From Pseudomonas lalucatii (GTDB lineage Bacteria > Pseudomonadota > Gammaproteobacteria > Pseudomonadales > Pseudomonadaceae), in NCBI RefSeq assembly GCF_018398425.1, contig NZ_JADPMV010000002.1:1240001-1304000 (forward strand): 64,000 nt of DNA, written 5' to 3'. Of this stretch, positions 50,514-57,560 are shown piece by piece. How positions within the stretch are numbered: position 1 is the first letter of the stretch; each line of letters opens with the position of its first letter. The notes beneath the pieces were generated by a model, which saw only the letters and a program-made list of their open reading frames with translations, had not been told where the DNA came from and searched no databases. The position numbers were made by a program, and so were the translations under genes.

Positions 50514-51176
50514 TTAATTCTTCAGGTAGCCGTGTTCGGCCAGAAAGCTTTCGGTCAGGCCGGCGGCCTTGGGCTCGGCGGCCTTGTCGCCGAGCAGCAG
50601 GCGCTCCAGGTAACGCGCCAGCAGGTCCACCTCGAGGTTGACCTGACGCCCCGGACGGTAGTCGACCATGATGGTCTCGGCCAGGGTGTGCGGCACTATG
50701 GTCAGCTCGAACTCGGCGCCGCTGACCGCGTTGACCGTGAGACTGGTGCCGTCGACGGTGATCGAGCCCTTGTGGGCGATGTACCTGGCCAGCTCGCGCG
50801 GCGCGCGGATCCTGAATTGCACGGCACGGGCATTGTCCTCCCGCGACAGCACCTCGCCGACGCCGTCGACATGGCCGCTGACCAGATGGCCACCGAGGCG
50901 GCTGCTCGGGGTCAGGGCCTTCTCCAGGTTGACCCGGCTGCCGGGCTTGAGGTCGATGAAGGCGGTGCGTGCCAGGGTCTCGCGGCTGACGTCGGCCCAG
51001 AAGCCGTCGCCGGGCAGCTCCACCGCGGTCAGGCACACGCCGTTGACCGCGATGCTGTCGCCGAGTTTGACGTCGGCCAGGTCGAGCTTGCCGGTCTCGA
51101 CGTAGACGCGCACGTCGCCGCCCTTGGGGCTCAGCGCCCGGATGCTGCCGATAGCTTCGATTATGCCGGTGAACAT
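50514..51176 (-). CDS. ribE: Riboflavin synthase alpha subunit
   Basis: 220 aa made of two homologous beta-barrel halves (MFTGIIEAIGSIRALSPKGG starts the first; LGGHLVSGHVDGVGEVLSRE starts the second). It dismutates two ribityllumazine molecules to riboflavin. GGAGG precedes the ATG at 51176. The start lies inside the last codons of a 31-codon leader frame, downstream of the FMN riboswitch. Also named ribC in some genomes. Confidence 0.97.
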   Translation of the reverse strand: MFTGIIEAIGSIRALSPKGGDVRVYVETGKLDLADVKLGDSIAVNGVCLTAVELPGDGFWADVSRETLARTAFIDLKPGSRVNLEKALTPSSRLGGHLVSGHVDGVGEVLSREDNARAVQFRIRAPRELARYIAHKGSITVDGTSLTVNAVSGAEFELTIVPHTLAETIMVDYRPGRQVNLEVDLLARYLERLLLGDKAAEPKAAGLTESFLAEHGYLKN

Positions 51177-51256
51177 TGCGCCTCCACGGACCCGGAAACG
51201 ACGCGAGGCGAGTGGAACGCGCCGCGCACCGGAACCGAGTAATAAGTCTGTGACAT
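51161..51256 (-). CDS. Possible 31-codon leader peptide upstream of ribE
   Basis: ATG 51256 opens MSQTYYSVPVRGAFHSPRVV and stops at 51161, 15 nt inside ribE in another frame. CAGGAG lies about 10 nt before the ATG and overlaps a 7-bp hairpin (51268-51274 with 51280-51286). The ribE Shine-Dalgarno is inside the leader frame. Translation of the leader could thus govern ribE by coupling. No family is recognised; the evidence is layout and Shine-Dalgarno only. Confidence 0.4.
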   Translation of the reverse strand: MSQTYYSVPVRGAFHSPRVVSGSVEAQCSPA

Positions 51257-51267
51257 CTGGACGAACT

Positions 51268-51286
51268 CCTGTTTATCAAAAACAGG
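51268..51286 (-). promoter_or_regulatory. Hairpin overlapping the leader-ORF ribosome site
   Basis: On the transcribed strand CCTGTTT and AAACAGG pair perfectly (7 bp) around a 5-nt loop. Three bases of the Shine-Dalgarno AGGAG of the leader frame (51266-51270) lie in the stem. It may serve as the translational sequestor of the FMN riboswitch. Confidence 0.45.
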
Positions 51287-51349
51287 GCGTGACTGATCGA
51301 AAGGGATCTTGCAGGCGCCGCTACGGCGCCCTTTCAGACAATCCCGCTC

Positions 51350-51504
51350 TCTCTTTATCCGGACTGTGACCGTCGGCCCCGGAATCGCACCGGGTCTGCT
51401 GACCTCGCCGACGCCCCGCAGCAGGACCCTCGGCAAGCGCTCGCGGGCTAGGCGCCTTGCGCGCCATTACCGCCGGTGGGGAATCGCACCCCGCCCTGAG
51501 AACG
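51350..51504 (-). promoter_or_regulatory. FMN riboswitch (RFN element)
   Basis: On the minus strand the conserved blocks appear in order: TTCTCAGGGCGGGGTG, CCCCACCGGCGGTAATG, AGCCCGCGAGC, GGTCAGCAGACCCGGTG, GGGGCCGACGGTCACAGTC and CGGATAAAGAGAG. It controls riboflavin genes by sensing FMN. It lies between ribD and ribE, so ribE-ribBA-ribH-nusB-thiL-pgpA would be under its control. No T-rich terminator follows; a GC-rich hairpin at 51299-51335 lies downstream. Confidence 0.95.
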
Positions 51505-51530
51505 TTGCGGCCACCAGGTGGCCGAGACGC

Positions 51531-51539
51531 GTTGTACCA
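51531..51539 (-). promoter_or_regulatory. Candidate extended -10 for the FMN riboswitch transcript
   Basis: On the minus strand TGGTACAAC is an extended -10-like element about 27 nt before the riboswitch 5' end, in the short gap after ribD. No clear -35 is visible, and readthrough from nrdR-ribD is also possible. Confidence 0.3.
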
Positions 51540-51593
51540 CAATTGACCGCGACCTGCATGGGCGCACGCGCCTGCGTGCCGGCGACTGGCCGA

Positions 51594-52712
51594 TCAGCCC
51601 TGGCCCTTGGGCACGGCGATGATCTGCCAGTCCTCGCCCACCGCGCGGATGTCGAGGATCCTGAGCTCCGGCGCCTCGGCCATGCGCGTCAGCGGCAGCT
51701 CGAGCAGCGGCCGGGCGCTGGAGCCGAGCAGCTTGGGCGCGACGAACAGCCGGTACTCGTCGACCAGGCCCTGGCGGGCGAAGGCCCCGGCCAGGCGCGG
51801 CCCGGCCTCGACCAGCACCTCGTTGGCGCCGCGGGCGGCCAGTGCGAGCAGCAGCCGCCGCAGGTCGACATGGCCGTTGCTGCCCGGCACGGCCAGCAGC
51901 TCGTGGCCTTCCTCGAGGAACCGCTCGCGCGCCGCGGCGGCCGCGCAGGTGGCCACCAGCGCCGGCCCGGCCTGGAAGAAGGGCACGTCCAGCGGCACCC
52001 GCAGGCGTCCATCGACCAGCACCCGCAGCGGCGGACGGGCGGCGGCCAGGGCGCTCAGCTCGGCGCCCAGGCCCAGTTCGTCGGGGCGCACGGTCATCCG
52101 CGCGCCGTCGGCCAGCACCGTATCGGCGCCGCTCAGCACCACGCTGGAGCGGGCGCGCAGGCGCTGCACCGCGGCCCGCGCCGCCGGCCCGGTGATCCAC
52201 TGGCTCTCGCCGCTGGCCATGGCGGTGCGGCCGTCCAGGCTCATGGCCAGTTTGACCCGCACCAGCGGCAGGCCCTGCTCCATGCGCTTGATGAAACCGC
52301 CGTTGAGAACCCGCGCATCGCCTTCGAGCACGCCGCAGAGCACCTCGATGCCGGCCTGCTGCAGACGCGCCAGGCCATTGCCGGCCACCTGGGGGTTGGG
52401 GTCCTGCATGGCCGCGACCACTCGCGCCACGCCGGCGGCCACCAGGGCATCGGCACAGGGCGGCGTACGCCCATGATGGCTGCAGGGCTCCAGGGTGACA
52501 TAAGCGGTGGCGCCGCGGGCCCGCTCGCCGGCCTGGCGCAGCGCGTGCACCTCGGCATGGGGCTCGCCGGCCCGGGCATGCCAGCCTTCGCCGACGATGC
52601 GCCCGGCGGCGACTATGACGCAGCCGACGCGCGGATTGGGATGGGTGGAGTAGAGGCCCTTGCGGGCCAGCTCGAGGGCGCGGGCCATGAAGCCCTGATC
52701 GGAGTTCAGCAT
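51594..52712 (-). CDS. ribD: Bifunctional riboflavin deaminase/reductase
   Basis: 372 aa. The N-terminal deaminase has zinc motifs HAE (GEPHAEVHALRQAGERARGA) and PCSHHGRTPPCADAL. The C-terminal reductase includes RVKLAMSLDGRTAMASGESQ, WITGPAARAAVQRLRA and EAGPRLAGAFARQGLVDEYR. Together they carry out the second and third steps of riboflavin synthesis. ATG 52712 shares one base with the nrdR stop codon (TGATG). It lies upstream of the FMN riboswitch, so its own control differs from ribE. Confidence 0.97.
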   Translation of the reverse strand: MLNSDQGFMARALELARKGLYSTHPNPRVGCVIVAAGRIVGEGWHARAGEPHAEVHALRQAGERARGATAYVTLEPCSHHGRTPPCADALVAAGVARVVAAMQDPNPQVAGNGLARLQQAGIEVLCGVLEGDARVLNGGFIKRMEQGLPLVRVKLAMSLDGRTAMASGESQWITGPAARAAVQRLRARSSVVLSGADTVLADGARMTVRPDELGLGAELSALAAARPPLRVLVDGRLRVPLDVPFFQAGPALVATCAAAAARERFLEEGHELLAVPGSNGHVDLRRLLLALAARGANEVLVEAGPRLAGAFARQGLVDEYRLFVAPKLLGSSARPLLELPLTRMAEAPELRILDIRAVGEDWQIIAVPKGQG

Positions 52713-53176
52713 CAGCCTTGCGACGGCTCGCGGGACAGCCGGTCGATCTCCTCGCGGAATTCGTTGAGGTCCTGGAAGCGCCGGTACACCGAGGCGAAAC
52801 GGATGTAGGCGACCTCGTCGAGCTTCTGCAGCTCGCCCATCACCAGTTCGCCGAGCACCAGCGACTTGATCTCGCGCTCGCCGGTGGCGCGCAGCTTGTG
52901 CTTGATGTGGGCGATGGCGCCCTCCAGGCGCTCGATGCTCACCGGGCGCTTCTCCAGGGCGCGCTGCATGCCGGCACGCAGTTTTTCCTCGTCGAAGGGC
53001 TGGCGGCTGCCGTCCTGCTTGATCAGCCGCGGCATCACCAGCTCGGCGGTCTCGAAGGTGGTGAAGCGCTCCTCGCAGGCCAGGCATTCACGCCGGCGGC
53101 GCACCTGTTCGCCCTCGGCGACCAGGCGCGAGTCGATGACCTTGGTGTCGTGGGCACCGCAGAACGGACAGTGCAT
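52712..53176 (-). CDS. nrdR: Transcriptional repressor NrdR
   Basis: 154 aa. The N-terminal zinc ribbon ([32 protein letters not shown]) and the ATP-cone ([20 protein letters not shown]) are typical. NrdR represses ribonucleotide reductase genes when dATP is high. It begins the nrdR-ribD pair on the minus strand. Confidence 0.98.
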   Translation of the reverse strand: MHCPFCGAHDTKVIDSRLVAEGEQVRRRRECLACEERFTTFETAELVMPRLIKQDGSRQPFDEEKLRAGMQRALEKRPVSIERLEGAIAHIKHKLRATGEREIKSLVLGELVMGELQKLDEVAYIRFASVYRRFQDLNEFREEIDRLSREPSQG

Positions 53177-53306
53177 AGCGGGCAGTCGCCTTGAACGGGA
53201 AGGCGCCATGGTAGCGCATCCCGCAGGCAAGACAAGCCGCGCGCTTTGCGGTATACAGGCGCGCCTGCGACTAAGCTTCCTGACACCCATACCGACGGAC
53301 CCGCCC

Positions 53307-53712
53307 ATGCCTCCGAGCCCCCTCGCCGCCCTGGCCCTGGTCCTGCTGCTGGCGGCCTGCGCCGGCTCGGCCTGGGGCGGCGCCTGCCGAGACGCTGCCC
53401 GCGCACCTGCGCGAACTCAGCGGCCAGCTGCTCGGCGTGCCCAATGGCGCCGAGGTCGAGCTGGCCCTGCTGACCCTGGACCAGCGCGGCCTGCCCCAGG
53501 GCCTGCTGGGCAATATCCAGCTGAGCGGCAACGGCGATGCCCTGCCCTTTCGCCTGACCTTCAACCCGCAGTCCTTCAGCCGCGCCCTGCGCGTCGAACT
53601 GCGCGGCCGCGCCCATCGCTCCGGTCACCTGATCCTGCGCCTGCCGCCCGTGCCCATTCGCCATGCCGACAGCCAGGAGGTCGGCACCTTGCGCCTGGTA
53701 CCCGCGCCATGA
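53307..53712 (+). pseudogene. YbaY-like lipoprotein, interrupted by a frameshift
   Basis: ATG 53307 encodes a lipoprotein signal ([16 protein letters not shown]). The mature YbaY-type domain ([55 protein letters not shown]) is in another frame, ending at 53712. Removing one G from the run GGGG at 53374-53377 joins them as [18 protein letters not shown]; the span is 406 nt, 405 after removal (134 aa). The function of this family is unknown. The stop overlaps the next gene (ATGA). Either a real recent mutation or a sequence error. Confidence 0.8.
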
Positions 53713-54365
53713 CCCCGCCACACGAGCTGCAGGGCGCGCTGGGCGAGCTGCTCGGCGACGCCCGCCTCGACGCCACCGCGCTGCCCGGCACCGACCTGCG
53801 CCTGTGGCTGATCGATGCGGCCAACATGGACCGCGCCTTCAGCCCCGCGGAGACCCGGCGCATCCTCGAGGAGCCGCCCTACTGGAGCTTCTGCTGGGCC
53901 AGCGGCCTGGTCCTGGCACGCTGGCTGGCCGCGCATCCGCACTGGGTGCGCGACAAGCGCGTGCTGGATTTCGGCGCCGGCTCCGGGGTGGCGGCGATCG
54001 CCGCGGCCAAAACCGGCGCCCGCGAGGTGGTGGCCTGCGACCTAGACCCGCTGGCCCTCGCCGCCTGCCGGGCCAACGCCGAGCTGAACGGCGTCGAACT
54101 GGGCTACTCGGCGGACTTCTTCGCCGAGGCCGACCGTTTCGACCTGATCCTGGTCGCCGACGTGCTCTACGACCGCGCCAACCTGCCGCTGCTCGACCAG
54201 TTCCTCGGCCGCGGCCGCCAGGCCCTGGTGGCCGATTCGCGGGTGCGCGACTTCCAGCATCCGCTGTATCGCCGCCTCGCCGTCCTGGAGGCCTGCACCT
54301 GGCCGGATCTGGCCGAGCCGGCGGAGTTTCGCCACGTCAGCCTGTATCACGCGCGCCGCGATTGA
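53709..54365 (+). CDS. Class I SAM-dependent methyltransferase (ETFB-methyltransferase / PrmA-like)
   Basis: 218 aa. PPYWSFCWASGLVLARWLAA precedes SAM motif I (VLDFGAGSGVAAIAAAKTGA) and VVACDLDPLALAACRANAEL; motif IV is FDLILVADVLYDRANLPLLD. This layout matches the protein-lysine methyltransferase group that includes human ETFBKMT and PrmA. The substrate is not determined. ATG overlaps the ybaY-like stop codon. Confidence 0.87.
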   Translation: MTPPHELQGALGELLGDARLDATALPGTDLRLWLIDAANMDRAFSPAETRRILEEPPYWSFCWASGLVLARWLAAHPHWVRDKRVLDFGAGSGVAAIAAAKTGAREVVACDLDPLALAACRANAELNGVELGYSADFFAEADRFDLILVADVLYDRANLPLLDQFLGRGRQALVADSRVRDFQHPLYRRLAVLEACTWPDLAEPAEFRHVSLYHARRD

Positions 54366-54442
54366 GGCCCGCGCCCTTGTATCCACGCCCCCGCGGCCGC
54401 ATCTATAGTCCTACCCACCCTGCCCCCTGCCCGAGACCGACC

Positions 54443-55315
54443 ATGAGCGACACCCCCTATATCTTCGACGTATCCGGCGCCGCCAACTTCGAACAGCTGG
54501 TGATCCAGAACTCCTTTCACAAGCCGGTACTGGTGGACTTCTGGGCCGAGTGGTGCGCACCGTGCAAGGCACTGATGCCGCTGCTGGCGCAGATCGCCGA
54601 GAGCTACCAGGGCGAACTGCTGCTGGCCAAGGTGGACTGCGACGCCGAGCAGGACATCGTCGCCCGCTTCGGCATCCGCAGCCTGCCCACCGTGGTGCTG
54701 TTCAAGGACGGCCAGCCGGTCGACGGCTTCGCCGGCGCCCAGCCGGAGTCGGCGATCCGCGACATGCTCCAGCCCCATGTTGCCGAGCCGCCGCCCCCCC
54801 AGGCCGACCTGCTGCAAGATGCCCAGGCGCTGTTCGCCGACGGCCGCATCGGCGAGGCGGAGGCCCGGCTCCAGCAGTTGCTCGGCGAGGACAATGAAAA
54901 CGCCGCCGCGCTGATCCTCTATGCCCGCTGCCTGGCCGAACGCGGCGAGCTGGGCGAGGCCGAGACCGTGCTCGACGCGGTCAAGGGCGACGCGCACAAG
55001 CAGGCCCTGGCCGGCGCCCGCGCGCAGCTGACCTTCCTGCGCCAGGCCGCCGACCTGCCGGAGGTCGCCAGCCTGAAGAGCCGCCTGGCGCAGAACGGCG
55101 AAGACGACGAGGCGGCCTACCAGCTGGCCATCCAGCAGCTGGCCCGCCAGCAGTACGAGGCGGCGCTGGACGCCCTGCTCAAGCTGTTCGTGCGCAACCG
55201 CGGCTACGCCGACGGCGTGGCGCACAAGAGCCTGCTGCAGGTATTCGATCTGCTGGGTAACGACCACCCGCTGGTGACCGCCTACCGGCGCAAGCTGTAC
55301 CAGGCGATCTACTGA
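54443..55315 (+). CDS. cnoX: Thioredoxin-TPR chaperedoxin CnoX
   Basis: 290 aa. A thioredoxin domain (about residues 1-110) has the full redox motif WAEWCAPCKALMPLLAQIAE. A TPR-like helical C-terminal half (about 125-290) follows a proline-rich linker. CnoX (YbbN) holds unfolded proteins and protects them from over-oxidation, handing them to GroEL. The Escherichia coli protein has a degenerate active site, so the intact CxxC here suggests extra reductase activity. The start ATG is at 54443. Confidence 0.93.
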   Translation: MSDTPYIFDVSGAANFEQLVIQNSFHKPVLVDFWAEWCAPCKALMPLLAQIAESYQGELLLAKVDCDAEQDIVARFGIRSLPTVVLFKDGQPVDGFAGAQPESAIRDMLQPHVAEPPPPQADLLQDAQALFADGRIGEAEARLQQLLGEDNENAAALILYARCLAERGELGEAETVLDAVKGDAHKQALAGARAQLTFLRQAADLPEVASLKSRLAQNGEDDEAAYQLAIQQLARQQYEAALDALLKLFVRNRGYADGVAHKSLLQVFDLLGNDHPLVTAYRRKLYQAIY

Positions 55316-55316
55316 G

Positions 55317-55754
55317 GTGGCGCCGGCCTTTCAGCTGCTCCTGCGGGTGCGCTACGGCGAGTGCGACGCCCAGCAGGTGGTGTTCAACGCCCGCTATGCC
55401 GACTACGTCGACCTGGCCGTCACGGAGTTCTTCCGCGCCCTGCTCGGCGGCTACAAGGCGCTGCTGGAGCGCGGCCTGGACACCCAGGTGGTGCGCCAGT
55501 GCATCGACTGGAGCGCTCCGGCGCGCTTCGACGACGTACTCGAGCTGCGCGTGCAGACCCTGAGGGTCGGCAACAGCTCCTACAGCCTGCAGGTGGACAT
55601 GCTGCACCACGAGGATCAGCGCCCGCTGGCACGGGCCGAAGTCACCTACGTCATGGTCGACAGCCGGGAGTTTCGCAAGGTTGGGGTCCCCGACGACTTG
55701 CGCGCCCTGCTGCTGCGCGGGGCCCCGGGCGTACGCATCGACCAGGCCGGCTAG
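55317..55754 (+). CDS. Acyl-CoA thioesterase of the 4HBT hot-dog family
   Basis: 145 aa. FQLLLRVRYGECDAQQVVFN and ARYADYVDLAVTEFFRALLG contain the active-site Asp region of 4-hydroxybenzoyl-CoA-type thioesterases. The substrate is unknown. GTG 55317 lies just after the cnoX TGA, so expression is probably coupled. It converges on the next gene with 4 nt overlap. Confidence 0.88.
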   Translation: MAPAFQLLLRVRYGECDAQQVVFNARYADYVDLAVTEFFRALLGGYKALLERGLDTQVVRQCIDWSAPARFDDVLELRVQTLRVGNSSYSLQVDMLHHEDQRPLARAEVTYVMVDSREFRKVGVPDDLRALLLRGAPGVRIDQAG

Positions 55755-56101
55755 GCGCCCAGCCAGCGATAGACCGGCGCGTCGACACCGGCCTCCACGC
55801 TCACCTGCGAACAATGGCGCAGGCGCACCAGCAGGCGCTTGCCGGCGGCCTCGCCGCCGGCAAGGGTGGCCAGCTCGCCCAGCAGCTGCGGCCCCTCCAC
55901 CTGCCCGGCGTCGCGCACCAGCTGCAGGGCGGTCTGCCACAAGGCGTCGCTGGCCCCGGCAGCCGGTGCCGGCGCTGGCGCGGCAGCCGGCTCGGCGAGC
56001 GCCGCAGGCAGCCGCTCGGCCAGCTGCGCCCAATCCTCGGCATCCAGTTCCAGGCTCAGGTCCACCGGCCAGTCGCCGATCCGTCCGCGTATACGCACCA
56101 T
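55751..56101 (-). CDS. Hypothetical protein with Ala/Pro-rich linker
   Basis: 116 aa from ATG 56101 (MVRIRGRIGDWPVDLSLELD). An N-terminal beta-type segment (IRGRIGDWPVDLSLELDAED) and a C-terminal DALWQTALQLVRDAGQVEGP region are linked by AEPAAAPAPAPAAG. No family recognised and no signal peptide. Pseudomonas species carry a similar small gene beside the zinc cluster, from memory. Divergent from the DUF2796 gene. Confidence 0.78.
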   Translation of the reverse strand: MVRIRGRIGDWPVDLSLELDAEDWAQLAERLPAALAEPAAAPAPAPAAGASDALWQTALQLVRDAGQVEGPQLLGELATLAGGEAAGKRLLVRLRHCSQVSVEAGVDAPVYRWLGA

Positions 56102-56184
56102 TCGCCCATCCCTCCCAATCGATGCGGCCATGCTCCCATGACGGCCGCCGATGGCCAAGGGGCTGGCCAGCCCAGGGTGCAGTT

Positions 56185-56197
56185 GTTATAACATAAC
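56185..56197. promoter_or_regulatory. Zur box
   Basis: GTTATAACATAAC is a perfect GTTAT-N3-ATAAC inverted repeat, the core of the zinc uptake regulator site (consensus TGTTATANNATAACA). It sits directly before a -10-like TATACT (56202-56207) and 30 nt before the DUF2796 gene. Zur with zinc would block this promoter; zinc starvation would open it. Confidence 0.85.
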
Positions 56198-56226
56198 CAT
56201 CTATACTTCCAGGATCGGAGACCTCC

Positions 56227-56802
56227 ATGCACCGCCTCTTGCTCGCCCTGCCTTTCGCCCTATTGCCACTGGCCGCCGCCCAGGCCAGCGATCATGACCA
56301 CGACCACGACCATGCGCTCGACAGCCTGGACGCCCACCAGCACGGCGCCGCCAGCCTCAACGTGGTGCTCGACGGCCAAGCGCTGGAGCTGGAGCTGGAA
56401 AGCCCGGCGATGAACCTGGTGGGCTTCGAACATGCCGCCGAGAGCGCCGCCGATAAGGCCAAGGTCGCCGCCGCGCGCAGTCAGTTACAAAATCCGCAGG
56501 CCCTGTTCGGCCTGAATGCAGGCGATTGCAGCCTGCGCGAGACGGCACTGGAGAGCCCGCTGTTCGAAGATGACGAACATGAGCACGAAGGACATCAGGG
56601 CGACGAAACTCACGGCGAACACAGCGAAATCCATGCGCATTACCAGCTCGACTGCAAAAAGCCCGACGAACTCAAGCAGCTGAACCTGGCCGAACTGTTC
56701 AAGCGCTTCCCCGCCACCACGAAAATTCAGGTACAACTGATCGGCCCGAATGGCCAGCAAGGCGTGGAGCTGACACCTGCCAAGCCCGGCCTCGACTTCT
56801 AA
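56227..56802 (+). CDS. Periplasmic zinc-binding DUF2796 protein, ZrgA-like
   Basis: 191 aa. A signal peptide (LLALPFALLPLAAAQA) is followed by a His/Asp cluster (SDHDHDHDHALDSLDAHQHG) and a second His-rich loop (DDEHEHEGHQGDETHGEHS). GAASLNVVLDGQALELELES and MNLVGFEHAAESAADKAKVA are typical DUF2796. In Vibrio the zrgA product helps zinc uptake. Here a Zur box precedes the gene and an ABC ATPase and permease follow, so a role in zinc capture or transfer under starvation is likely. GGAG at 56217-56220 sets the start. Confidence 0.92.
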   Translation: MHRLLLALPFALLPLAAAQASDHDHDHDHALDSLDAHQHGAASLNVVLDGQALELELESPAMNLVGFEHAAESAADKAKVAAARSQLQNPQALFGLNAGDCSLRETALESPLFEDDEHEHEGHQGDETHGEHSEIHAHYQLDCKKPDELKQLNLAELFKRFPATTKIQVQLIGPNGQQGVELTPAKPGLDF

Positions 56803-56818
56803 GTTTTCGGAGTGCAGA

Positions 56819-56840
56819 GCGGCTGGGGCAGCCCAGCCGC
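56819..56840 (+). promoter_or_regulatory. Hairpin in front of the ABC ATPase start
   Basis: GCGGCTGGG (56819-56827) pairs with CCCAGCCGC (56832-56840), 9 bp with a 4-nt loop, ending 7 nt before the ATG at 56848. It occupies the place where a Shine-Dalgarno would be expected and no T tract follows. Confidence 0.5.
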
Positions 56841-56847
56841 TTACTTT

Positions 56848-57558
56848 ATGAGCAATGCCCTGATCAACCTGTCCAACCTCGGCTTCGCCTGGCCCGGCCA
56901 GGCCGAACTGCTGGATATCCCCGGCTTCACCTTGGAGCGCGGCGAAAGCCTGTTTCTCAAGGGCCCGAGCGGCAGCGGCAAGACCACCCTGCTCGGCCTG
57001 CTGGGCGGCGTGCAGAAGCCCAACCGCGGCAGCATCCAGCTGCTCGGTCAGGACCTGAGCAGCTTGTCCGCTGGTGCTCGCGACCGTTTTCGTGTCGATC
57101 ACACCGGCTACATCTTTCAGCAGTTCAATTTGCTGCCGTTTCTCTCGGTGCGCGAGAACGTCGAGCTGCCCTGCCATTTCTCCAAGCTGCGCGCCGGGCG
57201 GGCGATCCAGCGCCATGGCAGCGTCGACAATGCAGCGGCCGCCCTGCTCGCCCACCTCGGCCTGCAGGACGCCGGCCTGCTGGAGCGCCGCGCCGATGAG
57301 CTGTCGATCGGCCAACAGCAACGGGTGGCCGCCGCCCGCGCGCTGATCGGCCAGCCGGAGCTGGTGATCGCCGACGAGCCGACCTCGGCCCTGGACTTCG
57401 ACGCCCGCGAAGCCTTTCTCGAACTGCTGTTCGCCGAATGCCGCGCCGCCGGCTCCAGCCTGCTGTTCGTCAGCCATGATCAGAGCCTGGCGCGCCTGTT
57501 CGACCGCAGCCTGTCGCTGGCGGAACTCAACCGCGCCAGCCGCTTGCCAGGGATTTAA
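56848..57558 (+). CDS. ABC transporter ATP-binding protein (zinc cluster)
   Basis: 236 aa LolD/MacB-type ATPase. Walker A is GPSGSGKTTLLGL, the Q-loop FQQFNLLPF, the signature ELSIGQQQRVAAARAL (SIGQQ, slightly divergent from LSGGQ), Walker B LVIADEPTSAL and the switch His in FVSHD. It pairs with the permease downstream. ATG 56848 begins MSNALINLSNLGFAWPG; a GTG at 56812 could add 12 residues. An upstream hairpin covers the usual ribosome site. Confidence 0.92.
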   Translation: MSNALINLSNLGFAWPGQAELLDIPGFTLERGESLFLKGPSGSGKTTLLGLLGGVQKPNRGSIQLLGQDLSSLSAGARDRFRVDHTGYIFQQFNLLPFLSVRENVELPCHFSKLRAGRAIQRHGSVDNAAAALLAHLGLQDAGLLERRADELSIGQQQRVAAARALIGQPELVIADEPTSALDFDAREAFLELLFAECRAAGSSLLFVSHDQSLARLFDRSLSLAELNRASRLPGI

Positions 57559-57560
57559 GG

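Noticed and set aside
51299..51335. Hairpin after the FMN riboswitch as an intrinsic terminator
   Set aside because: The stem is stable but no T tract follows on the minus strand, so transcription termination is not supported.
54794..54800. C7 run in cnoX as a fourth frameshift site
   Set aside because: The reading frame stays intact across it and gives a sensible proline-rich linker.
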